In this document: piece by piece, positions 1 through 6,268 of the stretch
Layout of the letters: every line of letters starts with the position of its first letter
Position numbering within the stretch: position 1 is the first letter of the stretch
Assembly (NCBI GenBank): GCA_018262135.1
Contig: JAGTSD010000049.1
Coordinates: forward strand, 1 to 10,263
DNA length: 10,263 bases
Direction: 5' to 3'
Source: Pseudomonadota bacterium
GTDB lineage: Bacteria > Pseudomonadota > Gammaproteobacteria > Competibacterales > Competibacteraceae
The notes under the pieces: model-generated
The model's input: the letters and a program-made list of their open reading frames with translations, nothing else
Database searches by the model: none
Told to the model about the DNA's origin: nothing
Program-made: the position numbers and the translations under genes

Positions 1-303
1 GCCGGACTGTACAGCGACTGGCGGGTCAAGCCGGACAACATCGCCCGCTGGTCCAAGCGCTGTCTGGACCGGGAGGTCACGCCGGAGCAGTTCGCCGCCG
101 ACGAGGCCGTGGCCCGGCCGGTGCTGGTCTGCGTGCTGGGCCCGGTGCTGCGCGACCAGCTCGCCCAGAGCAACAATAACGAAATGGTCGCGGTGCAGCG
201 CACCGCCGCCTGGTGGATGACGGGTGATCCCGCCCAGTATCGCACCGGTTCTACGGGCGACTACACCCTGCGGGTACTGGAAGCGTATCTGCGGTTTTTC
301 TGA
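1..303 (+). CDS. C-terminal part of an unrecognised protein (5' end outside window)
   Basis: The frame is open from the first base to a TGA at 301-303, giving about 100 residues of the C-terminus of a larger protein. A GTG at 109 could start a shorter 64-residue product, but the same frame continues upstream with protein-like composition, so a partial gene is more likely. The fragment is rich in charged residues and Trp (DWRVKPDNIARW near its start, AAWWMTGDP in the middle) and ends LRVLEAYLRFF. I see no signal peptide, membrane segment, catalytic motif or metal site, and I do not recognise the family. It converges on the AAA-nuclease gene, and a palindromic repeat lies between the two stops. 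I infer no function. Confidence 0.6.
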   Translation, partial: AGLYSDWRVKPDNIARWSKRCLDREVTPEQFAADEAVARPVLVCVLGPVLRDQLAQSNNNEMVAVQRTAAWWMTGDPAQYRTGSTGDYTLRVLEAYLRFF

Positions 304-374
304 AGAACGATAGCGATATCCATGCCGACGGTACTAATACCGGTTCCCAACAGGTTTTATTGGAATTAAGTGAA

Positions 375-443
375 GTAGGATGCGGTGACGAAGGAACCGC
401 ATCCATCGCGACCGATGTGGTTCGCAAGCTCACCGCATCCTAC
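375..443. repeat. 69-bp palindromic (REP/MITE-like) repeat, full copy
   Basis: The outer arms GTAGGATGCGGTGA (375-388) and TCACCGCATCCTAC (430-443) are perfect 14-bp inverted repeats. Inside them AACCGCATC (395-403) and GATGTGGTT (414-422) pair with one mismatch, so the element can fold into a two-storey hairpin with small internal loops. It fills most of the gap between two convergent stops and ends 5 bp before the stop of the AAA-nuclease gene, so it may also act as a bidirectional terminator. A truncated, inverted copy lies at 10115-10163. No transposase is encoded in it. Confidence 0.85.
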
Positions 444-448
444 GAAAA

Positions 449-2023
449 CTAACACCCCCAGACGGTGATGCGCCGACCACGATGGGTTTCCTCGCGGCGG
501 TAAATTTTCTCCGCCCAGGGGCAGGCGCTGCGGTCGAAGATCACCAGATGGCCGGTGCTTTCCCCCAGCCGGTCAAGGTATTGCCAGGTTTGCTCCAGCC
601 CTTCAACCAGAGTGCGCTCCCGGCTTTTGCGCAGGATTTTCAATTCGAGCACGATCTTCTGCACGCCACCGGGGTAGCGCCAGAGCACCAACAGGTCGGT
701 GCGGCCCCGGCCCAGTCCGTATTCGCGCTCCACCCGACCGCCGCCATTGACGAGGCGTTGCAAAAAGGCTTGCATCAACAATTGCGGGCCGGCTTCCTGG
801 TAGTCGAACCGTTGCAGCCAGTGTTCGGAATGCTCGCGGAAGAAGTCCTGAAAGCCGACCAGCAACTTGTCGGCGTCCAGCCGGCCCTCAGGGCGCAGGT
901 ACCAGGCCGGTTCCTGGCTGATCGTCAGGGTGGTGCTGTAGGTCAGTTGCCGGGGGATGATCTCCCGATACATGGCGTTGGCAATAGCCAGTTGGCCGTT
1001 GATCCGGTCAACCAACCCCAAATCAAGGACGTAATCCACATCGTCCGGCGGCAACAGCTCGGGCGCAGCTTCGCCGGCCAGAATGGGCTCGATCACCCGC
1101 CGGACACGAGGTTCGCGGAGCTTGTCGGCCAGTTGGTCGAGATGGGTTTCCCGGCGCAGGATCAGCGCTTCCTTGGCCTCGTCCAGCAGTTCGGCAGTGA
1201 TCGGCTGGGCGCGGTCCCGCCCGGCTGACAGCTCGAAGCAGGTTTCATAGCCCAGGGCGTTGACCAGCCACGGTTGCCCTCGGCTCAGCGCCCAGGCCCG
1301 GTCCAGCGCCGCGCTGGTGAAGGTCTGGCCGGTTTCAGCAGTGTGCTGGGCGTAGAGCGCCGCCATATCTTCCGCCGTGAAATTGCCCAGCCGCAGTGAT
1401 TTGGCCTTGACGTTGAAGGCGCTGCCGCCGGTGATGATTTCCTGGGCCGCCGTCGAGTGAATGCGGTAGTCGCGCACGTCGCGCACGCCGCACAGCAGGA
1501 TGCTTTGGGGAAAGCCAGTCGGGCGGTCAGCGTACCCCGCCCGCAGTTGCCGCAGCACCGCGATCAGGGTGTCGCCGATCAGGGCGTCCACTTCGTCCAG
1601 CAGCAGCACCAGCGGCCGGTCGCTGGCCTGGCTCCAGCGACTGAGCAGCGCCTGCAACGCCCCATGCGGGCCGGCCTGTTCCAGCAACGGATTAATGGCC
1701 ACCTGTGCCAGGTCCGCCGATACGGCTTCGGCCTGCATCCAGGCGGCATAGAGGATCGCCCGCATCGCCGCGCCGACATCCTCGCGGGCGCTCTGGGCGA
1801 TTTCAATGTTGACGTAGACGCAGCGGTAACGGTCGCCGGCGTTGAGATATTGGCGCAAGGCCAGCAGGCAACTGGTTTTGCCAGTCTGGCGGGGGGCGTG
1901 GAGAACGAAATACTTTTTCTGCTCGATCAGCGGCAACAGCATATCCAGGTGAATCCGGCGCAGGGGATCGAGACAGTAGTGATCGGCCGGATTGACCGGG
2001 CCGGCGGTGTTGAAAAAGCGCAT
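449..2023 (-). CDS. AAA ATPase with C-terminal PD-(D/E)XK nuclease-like domain
   Basis: This 524-residue protein begins with an AAA/STAND-type P-loop domain. Walker A is APRQTGKT at residues 43-50, and Walker B is LVLLLDEVD at 138-146. A sensor-like strand SILLCGVRDVRDY lies near 174-186. The middle part (about 210-350) is helical and resembles the lid and winged-helix region of such ATPases. The C-terminal part carries a PD-(D/E)XK signature: D443 in GRTDLLV, then E460-x-K462 in IVLELK, followed by Q478 and Y482. The family is widespread as AAA-ATPase/PD-(D/E)XK proteins in accessory regions; its substrate is unknown. The ATG at 2023 has GGAGG 10 bases upstream, and the start MRFFNTAGPVNP looks native for the family. 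The gene stands alone on its strand, with 92 bp to the end of the NrtR gene. A defence or mobile-element role is only a guess from the domain pair. Confidence 0.85.
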   Translation of the reverse strand: MRFFNTAGPVNPADHYCLDPLRRIHLDMLLPLIEQKKYFVLHAPRQTGKTSCLLALRQYLNAGDRYRCVYVNIEIAQSAREDVGAAMRAILYAAWMQAEAVSADLAQVAINPLLEQAGPHGALQALLSRWSQASDRPLVLLLDEVDALIGDTLIAVLRQLRAGYADRPTGFPQSILLCGVRDVRDYRIHSTAAQEIITGGSAFNVKAKSLRLGNFTAEDMAALYAQHTAETGQTFTSAALDRAWALSRGQPWLVNALGYETCFELSAGRDRAQPITAELLDEAKEALILRRETHLDQLADKLREPRVRRVIEPILAGEAAPELLPPDDVDYVLDLGLVDRINGQLAIANAMYREIIPRQLTYSTTLTISQEPAWYLRPEGRLDADKLLVGFQDFFREHSEHWLQRFDYQEAGPQLLMQAFLQRLVNGGGRVEREYGLGRGRTDLLVLWRYPGGVQKIVLELKILRKSRERTLVEGLEQTWQYLDRLGESTGHLVIFDRSACPWAEKIYRREETHRGRRITVWGC

Positions 2024-2115
2024 GGCTGGAATGCCTCCGATGAGCGGCCGCCACGATGAATCACGGCGGCTGAGACTGTTAGGTTCTCATGGTTTTGGAT
2101 CGCCTCTGCGCCCGT

Positions 2116-2901
2116 TCAGCGAGCATGGCGGCTGATGCTGCGCGGGAAGAAGGTTTGGCGGTCGTAATCGCGGAAGCGATAAAGCTGCGCCGGCCGGCCA
2201 AAACCATCGCGCTGCCTGCCGGGCAGCTCCTCCAGCATGTCGGCCTGCATCACCCGGCGGCGGAAGGAACTCTTGTCGAGCGGCTGCTGCAAGATGATCT
2301 CGTAGATCCGCTGCAATTCCGGCAGGGTGAACTCCTCCGGCAGCAGATGCACGGCGATATGGGTGTATTCCAGCTTGGAGCGCAACCGTTCCACGGCGTC
2401 GGCCAGGATGCGGGCATGATCGAAACCCAGATCGAAGCCTACCTCGTCGCCGCGCACCCGCACCCAGCGCGCGTCCTCCTGATTGCCCAGCAGGCGCACC
2501 GACTCCGAGGCCATCAGCGCGAAATAGACCGTGGTGGCGGTCCAGCCGCGCGGGTCGCGGTCGCGGGAGCCATAGGTCCTGAGCTGCTCCAGATACGGCG
2601 CACGCACGCCGGCCTCCTCGACCAGCTTGCGCGCGGCGCAGGCATCCACCGACGCGTCGCGGCGCGGATCCAGGAATCCCCCCGGCAGCGCCCAGCAGCC
2701 CTTGAAGGGGGGCTCGGCGCGCTTGACCAGCAACGCGTGCAGGTGCTCGTCGCGCACTGTGAAAATCACCAGGTCCACGGTAAAGAACGGTTTTTCATGC
2801 GACGAGGCGTCATGGCGGCGGAGCATTTCCGCTTCGCCCGGATCGGCGGCCATCGTCGTGCCCGCTCTGTCGGGCCCGGTCGGCTCGGGGTGCCCGCTCA
2901 C
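2116..2901 (-). CDS. nrtR: NrtR-type regulator (Nudix domain plus winged helix)
   Basis: The 261-residue protein has a Nudix fold at about 36-150 and a C-terminal winged-helix region at about 178-245, with EEFTLPELQRIYEIIL followed by LDKSSFRRRV. This order is that of the NrtR family, transcriptional repressors of NAD synthesis and salvage that bind ADP-ribose-type ligands. The Nudix box (G75 to G98) is degenerate. R91 is followed by K92 instead of the catalytic Glu, and the spacing from Gly to Arg is two residues longer than canonical. That suggests ligand sensing rather than hydrolysis. The GTG start overlaps the upstream phosphatase stop as GTGA, with GGGAG 8 bases before it; ATGs at M17 and M26 are alternatives, both before the domain. 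It is the last gene of the hydrolase-phosphatase-regulator operon, which fits autoregulation. A plain Nudix hydrolase is the alternative call, less likely given the C-terminal domain. Confidence 0.85.
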   Translation of the reverse strand: MSGHPEPTGPDRAGTTMAADPGEAEMLRRHDASSHEKPFFTVDLVIFTVRDEHLHALLVKRAEPPFKGCWALPGGFLDPRRDASVDACAARKLVEEAGVRAPYLEQLRTYGSRDRDPRGWTATTVYFALMASESVRLLGNQEDARWVRVRGDEVGFDLGFDHARILADAVERLRSKLEYTHIAVHLLPEEFTLPELQRIYEIILQQPLDKSSFRRRVMQADMLEELPGRQRDGFGRPAQLYRFRDYDRQTFFPRSISRHAR

Positions 2902-3782
2902 TGGAAGATCTCCCGCAGGATTATCCCACCGTCCGCACCCAGCCCGCCGGCCAGGCGGACAAACGCCCCCAGCCCGATGTCATCCTTGTTGAACACCTGG
3001 CGCCGGGCATATTTATTCAGGGTTTGACGCAGCCGGCGCTGGACGAACGCATCTTCGAGAGGGGTGAAATCCAGCATCTCGCGCGCCACGGTCCTTAAAT
3101 CCAGCCACGCGCCGGTTTCGGCCTCCACGAACGAATCCAGGCCATCCGTGGCGACCGCCACCACCGGAAAAGCGGCCAGATCGAACTCGAACACGGCCGG
3201 CGCATCGAAGCGTTCCTGGCGGGTGCTCTCCCCGGTATCGCTCTGATAGTGGATGCTCTGCGCCGTCGCCGGCTCACCGATGGCTTCCTGGTAAAACGCC
3301 CAGCGCTCGGAGTCGAGCAGATAGGACAGATAGTAGGGCGCGTTCTCGGCGTATTCGACCCGGATCGTCGCCACCCCGCCCTCCGCATTGCGGGCGGCGA
3401 GACAGCCATCACCGTAGAGATGGACGCGCACGGTCGTCCCATCGCACCAGGCGATCAGCAGCGTGGCGTCGAGCACGGAAGGGTCGAGCCCCAAATCCCG
3501 GGCCTGCCGGGCGGCGCGGCGCACGATGCGCCGGCCCAGCGTCCAGTGGCGAACCCGCCGTTCCTCGTCGCTCGCCGGGCGGGCGACGTGGGACAGCAGC
3601 CAGCGGGCGTTCAGCGCCAGCAGGCGCGCGCCCAGATCGCTGTCGGGCGCGGCCGAGCAGCCATCGGCCAAAATGAGATGAGGAACCGGCTCCCGTCCGC
3701 ACAGGGCGTAGTCCTGGCAGAACAGATGCAGCTTGCCGATGGTGTAGTCGGCATCCACCAGGAGGATCTTTTCGCTCAGCAC
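2898..3782 (-). CDS. PP2C-type protein serine/threonine phosphatase
   Basis: This 294-residue protein shows the PP2C metal-site motifs in order: KLHLFCQDYAL with D24 (motif of the first metal Asp), LILADGCSA with D40-G41, SDLGA at 48-52, DATLLIAW at 105-112, LYGDGCLA at 123-129, VATDGLDSF at 210-218, and DDIGLGAF at 267-274. The family removes phosphate from Ser/Thr using two Mn or Mg ions. The size fits a single catalytic domain; no receptor, membrane or sensor domain is attached. I place the start at a GTG (3780-3782) that overlaps the end of the upstream hydrolase by 7 bp. The frame stays open far upstream, but only antisense-free overlap with the hydrolase gene lies there, and the recognisable protein begins LSEKILLVDADYT. 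The stop overlaps the NrtR start. No kinase is seen in the window, so the substrate is unknown. The operon position suggests a link to NAD metabolism, which is inference. Confidence 0.82.
   Translation of the reverse strand: MLSEKILLVDADYTIGKLHLFCQDYALCGREPVPHLILADGCSAAPDSDLGARLLALNARWLLSHVARPASDEERRVRHWTLGRRIVRRAARQARDLGLDPSVLDATLLIAWCDGTTVRVHLYGDGCLAARNAEGGVATIRVEYAENAPYYLSYLLDSERWAFYQEAIGEPATAQSIHYQSDTGESTRQERFDAPAVFEFDLAAFPVVAVATDGLDSFVEAETGAWLDLRTVAREMLDFTPLEDAFVQRRLRQTLNKYARRQVFNKDDIGLGAFVRLAGGLGADGGIILREIFQ
2910..2914 (-). promoter_or_regulatory. Ribosome binding site supporting the GTG start of nrtR
   Basis: GGGAG on the minus strand lies 8 bases before GTG 2899-2901. It favours that start over the internal ATGs at 2853 and 2826. 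It sits inside the last codons of the phosphatase gene, as expected for a translationally coupled pair. Confidence 0.6.
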
Positions 3783-4573
3783 AGGAACTCTGCCGCCCTG
3801 ACGGTCTTCATGCCGAGCTGGCGCAGGTCGCTGAGGAATTGCCGCGCCAGGTCTTCGAAGCCGGGTACCGGCGAACTGGTGTCCTCGATCAGCACCAGCT
3901 TGCGGATGCCCTCCGGGCCCATGCACTCGGCGATGTCGCGGACCGTGTTGGCGACGCAGTGCGACAGCGCCTGGCCCGACAGCGCTACCACATCGGCGTT
4001 TTGCAGGGTCTGGATCAGCCGGGTGTTGAGCTGGGTGCGGGGATCGTCGGGATCGGGCACGTCGGCCCGCACCGCCGAGTAGTGCTCGGTCCAGGGGTTG
4101 TGGCCCTTGGTCACGTAGCCCACCCGGGCGAAGCAGGTTTCCTCCCAGCGCCGCAGCGCCCCGGCGATCACCGGCATCACGCCGTGGCCCCAGGTGCCGA
4201 CCAGGCAATGCGGTGGCCAGAGGGTCAGGGTATAGCGGCCGTTGTCGCGCAGGGCGCGCACGTAGGCCAGCGCCCGCGCCTGATGTTCCGGCTTGAAAGC
4301 CCGCCATGCGCCCTGCTCCACGTCGGCAACGGAGATCTGGGTGAAGGGCGGCGGCGACTGGCCGCTGGCGTCCCGCCAGAAAACCGGATGGGAAATATCC
4401 ACCAGTTGGTGGGTATCGAGGGTGACGTGAATGGCAGCGATGCGCTCGCCCAGGCGATCCAGCAAGCCCGCCAGGCGTTCGGCATCCGCGCCCGCGCCCG
4501 GTACCGGCAGCGCCGCCCCCGGCGTATCGCTGAAATCGTTCTGCGGATCGATGATCAGGAATTCCAGGCGCAT
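3776..4573 (-). CDS. Isochorismatase-family cysteine hydrolase, probable nicotinamidase
   Basis: The 265-residue protein begins MRLEFLIIDPQNDF, the classic start of the nicotinamidase/isochorismatase fold, with catalytic Asp D9. Other expected residues are present: candidate metal ligands D53 and H55 in LDTH and H122 in WPPHCLVGTWGH, catalytic Lys K156 in VTKGHNPWTEHYSA, and nucleophile C206 in GQALSHCVANTV. Nicotinamidase deamidates nicotinamide to nicotinate and feeds NAD salvage. At 265 residues it is longer than E. coli PncA, so it belongs to a divergent subgroup and another amide substrate is possible. The ATG at 4573 is chosen because GAGGAG (4581-4586) sits 7 bases upstream; the frame runs open to 4771, but that stretch covers the operator region. 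It is the first gene of an operon with a PP2C phosphatase and NrtR, and divergent from a sirtuin, which makes nicotinamide. This context is the main support for the substrate. Confidence 0.8.
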   Translation of the reverse strand: MRLEFLIIDPQNDFSDTPGAALPVPGAGADAERLAGLLDRLGERIAAIHVTLDTHQLVDISHPVFWRDASGQSPPPFTQISVADVEQGAWRAFKPEHQARALAYVRALRDNGRYTLTLWPPHCLVGTWGHGVMPVIAGALRRWEETCFARVGYVTKGHNPWTEHYSAVRADVPDPDDPRTQLNTRLIQTLQNADVVALSGQALSHCVANTVRDIAECMGPEGIRKLVLIEDTSSPVPGFEDLARQFLSDLRQLGMKTVRAAEFLC

Positions 4574-4580
4574 GGCAGTT

Positions 4581-4586
4581 CTCCTC
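4581..4586 (-). promoter_or_regulatory. Ribosome binding site of the cysteine hydrolase gene
   Basis: GAGGAG on the minus strand lies 7 bases before ATG 4571-4573. It decides the start in favour of MRLEFLIIDPQNDF rather than the upstream in-frame ATG near 4771. Confidence 0.8.
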
Positions 4587-4597
4587 GGCAGGGTTCT

Positions 4598-4616
4598 TAG
4601 TGGCTTGGCGCCACTA
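4598..4616. promoter_or_regulatory. Candidate NrtR operator 2 (inverted repeat)
   Basis: TAGTGGC (4598-4604), a 5-base spacer and GCCACTA (4610-4616) form a perfect 7-bp inverted repeat. It has the same layout and nearly the same half-sites as the palindrome at 4627-4649; the one difference per arm is symmetric (T to G, A to C). It lies just downstream of a TATAAA -10-like box for the minus strand operon, where a bound repressor would block transcription. That NrtR is the binder is inferred from the adjacent operon. Confidence 0.55.
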
Positions 4617-4624
4617 TTGTGGAT

Positions 4625-4651
4625 TTTATAGTTGCAAAAAGCAACTATATT
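4625..4651. promoter_or_regulatory. Possible divergent -10 boxes overlapping operator 1
   Basis: On the minus strand TATAAA (4625-4630) resembles a -10 box for the hydrolase operon. On the plus strand TATATT (4646-4651) could serve the sirtuin operon. Each overlaps an outer edge of the 4627-4649 palindrome. No good -35 box is seen at 17 bases for either, which is tolerable for activator-dependent or weak promoters but lowers confidence. Confidence 0.35.
4627..4649. promoter_or_regulatory. Candidate NrtR operator 1 (inverted repeat)
   Basis: TATAGTTGC (4627-4635), AAAAA and GCAACTATA (4641-4649) form a perfect 9-bp inverted repeat, 23 bp in all, in an AT-rich island between divergent genes. 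NrtR regulators are known to bind palindromes of about 20 bp upstream of NAD genes. The centre is 31 bp, about three helical turns, from that of the second palindrome, so bound dimers would lie on the same face. A stem-loop in RNA is an alternative reading, but no T-run terminator follows. Confidence 0.65.
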
Positions 4652-4736
4652 TTCCCATGCGCCGGCGCCATGCCCGGCTGACGCGCGGCGTGCTATGCTG
4701 AAAACCTTCCTGTTTGCCGTGAAGATTCGCGCCGCC

Positions 4737-5510
4737 ATGAACTCTTCCCCGATTCCCGCCGAACTCATCACCCGCCTGCGCGCCGCCCGCCGGGTCGCCG
4801 TGCTGACTGGCGCCGGTATCTCCGCCGAGAGCGGGGTGCCGACTTTCCGCGAAGCCCAGACCGGGCTGTGGGCGCGCTACAACCCGGAAGAGCTGGCCAC
4901 GCCGGACGCCTTCCGCCGCAATCCGAAGCTGGTCTGGGAGTGGTACGCCTGGCGGCAGGAGCGGGTGCGGCAGGCCGAGCCGAATCCCGGCCATCTCGCC
5001 CTGGTGGAGATGGAGCGACGCATCGCCGCGTTCACCCTGATCACCCAGAACGTGGACGGCCTGCACCGGCGGGCCGGCAGTCATCAGGTGCTGGAACTGC
5101 ACGGCAACCTGTTCCGCGCCAAATGCTTCGACGAGGACCGGCCGGTGGAAAACTGGCCGGACAGCGACGAAATCCCGCCGCGCTGCCCGCGCTGTGGTGC
5201 GCTGCTGCGGCCGGACGTGGTCTGGTTCGGGGAAATGCTGCCGGCAGGCGCGCTGCGGGCGGCGGAACAGGCGGCTGCGACCGCCGAGGTCTTCTTCAGC
5301 ATCGGCACCTCGGCCCTGGTCTACCCCGCCGCCGAACTACCGTTCATCGCGCTCCGGGCCGGGGCGACGGTGGTGGAGATCAATCCCCAGCCGACCCCGC
5401 TCAGCTCGCGGGTCAGCTTCAGCGTGCAGGGACCGGCCGGCGAGATTCTGCCGGCCCTGGTCGAGCAGGTCTGGGGCGGTTCGGCCTCGGCGGGCGGGGT
5501 CGGCGCATGA
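4737..5510 (+). CDS. cobB: NAD-dependent protein deacylase, sirtuin family (CobB/SIRT5-like)
   Basis: The 257-residue protein has the full sirtuin signature: TGAGISAESGVPTFR at 24-38, TQNVDGLH at 103-110, the catalytic His H122 in ELHGN, and GTSALVYPAA plus VVEINPQPT in the Rossmann part. Sirtuins cleave NAD to remove acyl groups from lysine, releasing nicotinamide and O-acyl-ADP-ribose. Y70 and R73 (EWYAWRQ) match the Tyr-x-x-Arg pair of class III sirtuins that prefer succinyl, malonyl or glutaryl lysine. The zinc module looks reduced: C130, C150 and C153 are present, but KCFDEDRP has no second Cys after C130. The start is the ATG at 4737, close to the domain; its Shine-Dalgarno match is weak, and in-frame ATGs at 4695 and 4632 are less likely because they reach into the control region. 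It overlaps the next gene by ATGA and is divergent from the probable nicotinamidase, which could consume its product. Confidence 0.9.
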   Translation: MNSSPIPAELITRLRAARRVAVLTGAGISAESGVPTFREAQTGLWARYNPEELATPDAFRRNPKLVWEWYAWRQERVRQAEPNPGHLALVEMERRIAAFTLITQNVDGLHRRAGSHQVLELHGNLFRAKCFDEDRPVENWPDSDEIPPRCPRCGALLRPDVVWFGEMLPAGALRAAEQAAATAEVFFSIGTSALVYPAAELPFIALRAGATVVEINPQPTPLSSRVSFSVQGPAGEILPALVEQVWGGSASAGGVGA

Positions 5511-6268
5511 GTCGCGAGCCCCGCCCGGAACGGCTGACGCTCGCCGACGGGACGATGCTGGCCTGCCACCGCCGGTCCGGCGCCAGTCCAGGCGTGCTGT
5601 TTCTGGGCGGTTTCACCTCCGACATGACCGGCGCCAAGGCGACCACGCTGGATGTCTGGTGCCGGGGGCGCGGCCAGGCGTTCGTGCGCTTCGACTACTC
5701 CGGCCATGGCGCGTCGGGCGGCCGGTTCGCCGATGGCACCATCGGCGGCTGGGCGGAAGAAGCCGTCGCGGTGCTGGACCGGTTGACCGAGGGGCCGCAG
5801 ATCCTGGTCGGGTCCTCGATGGGGGCCTGGGTGATGCTGCTGGTGGCGCTGGCGCGACCGGAACGGATCGCCGGGCTGCTCGGCCTGGCCTGCGCGGTGG
5901 ATTTCACCCGCTACCTGTTGTGGGACCGATTGGACGAGCGCCTGCGGGAACGCCTGCGGCGCGAGCGGGTGATTTCCCTGCCCTCCCCCTACGGCGAGCC
6001 CTACATCATCGCCCTGAACCTGATCGAGGAAGCGGAACGGCATCAGCTGCTGGACGGGCCGGAACTGCCGATCCGCGGGCCGGTGCGCTTGATTCACGGC
6101 ATGGGCGACGCCGACGTGCCCTGGCGGATCAGCCTGGAAGTCGCCGGGAAGATCGCCAGTCCCGACGTGCGGGTGATCCTGGTCAAGGACGGCGAACACA
6201 CCCTGTCGCGGGACCAGGATCTGCGGCTGCTGACCCGCACCCTGGGGGAGATGGTGGAGGGGCGGTAG
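5507..6268 (+). CDS. Alpha/beta hydrolase, ABHD10-like (putative thioesterase/esterase)
   Basis: The 253-residue protein is a compact alpha/beta hydrolase. LFLGGFTSDMTGAKA near 31-45 forms the oxyanion strand, and FDYSGHGASGG follows at 62-72. The nucleophile is S104 in GSSMGAW; the acid is probably D201 in HGMGDADVPW, and the base H231 in DGEHTLSR. The pattern of GGFxSDMxGxKA, a GSSxGxW elbow and HGMxDxxVPW is that of the ABHD10 group, whose mitochondrial members act as S-depalmitoylases and acyl-glucuronide esterases; the bacterial substrate is not known. The ATG lies in ATGA, overlapping the sirtuin stop, so the two are translationally coupled and may both act in deacylation; that link is inference. 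Its 3' end overlaps the convergent queG end by 86 bp. Confidence 0.82.
   Translation: MSREPRPERLTLADGTMLACHRRSGASPGVLFLGGFTSDMTGAKATTLDVWCRGRGQAFVRFDYSGHGASGGRFADGTIGGWAEEAVAVLDRLTEGPQILVGSSMGAWVMLLVALARPERIAGLLGLACAVDFTRYLLWDRLDERLRERLRRERVISLPSPYGEPYIIALNLIEEAERHQLLDGPELPIRGPVRLIHGMGDADVPWRISLEVAGKIASPDVRVILVKDGEHTLSRDQDLRLLTRTLGEMVEGR

Noticed and set aside
333..346. Small hairpin CGGTA-CTAA-TACCG as a terminator
   Set aside because: The stem has only five pairs and no proper T-run follows; the larger palindrome at 375-443 is a better candidate.
482..1228. 248-codon open frame on the plus strand
   Set aside because: It is antisense to the AAA-nuclease gene; the opposite strand has clear Walker and nuclease motifs, and this frame shows none.
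2089..3027. 312-codon open frame on the plus strand
   Set aside because: It is antisense to the NrtR gene and the end of the phosphatase gene; its composition is that of a GC-rich shadow frame.
3783..4307. N-terminal extension of the phosphatase frame
   Set aside because: This part is an out-of-frame reading of the cysteine hydrolase gene; Arg/Pro/Gly-rich with no PP2C motif.
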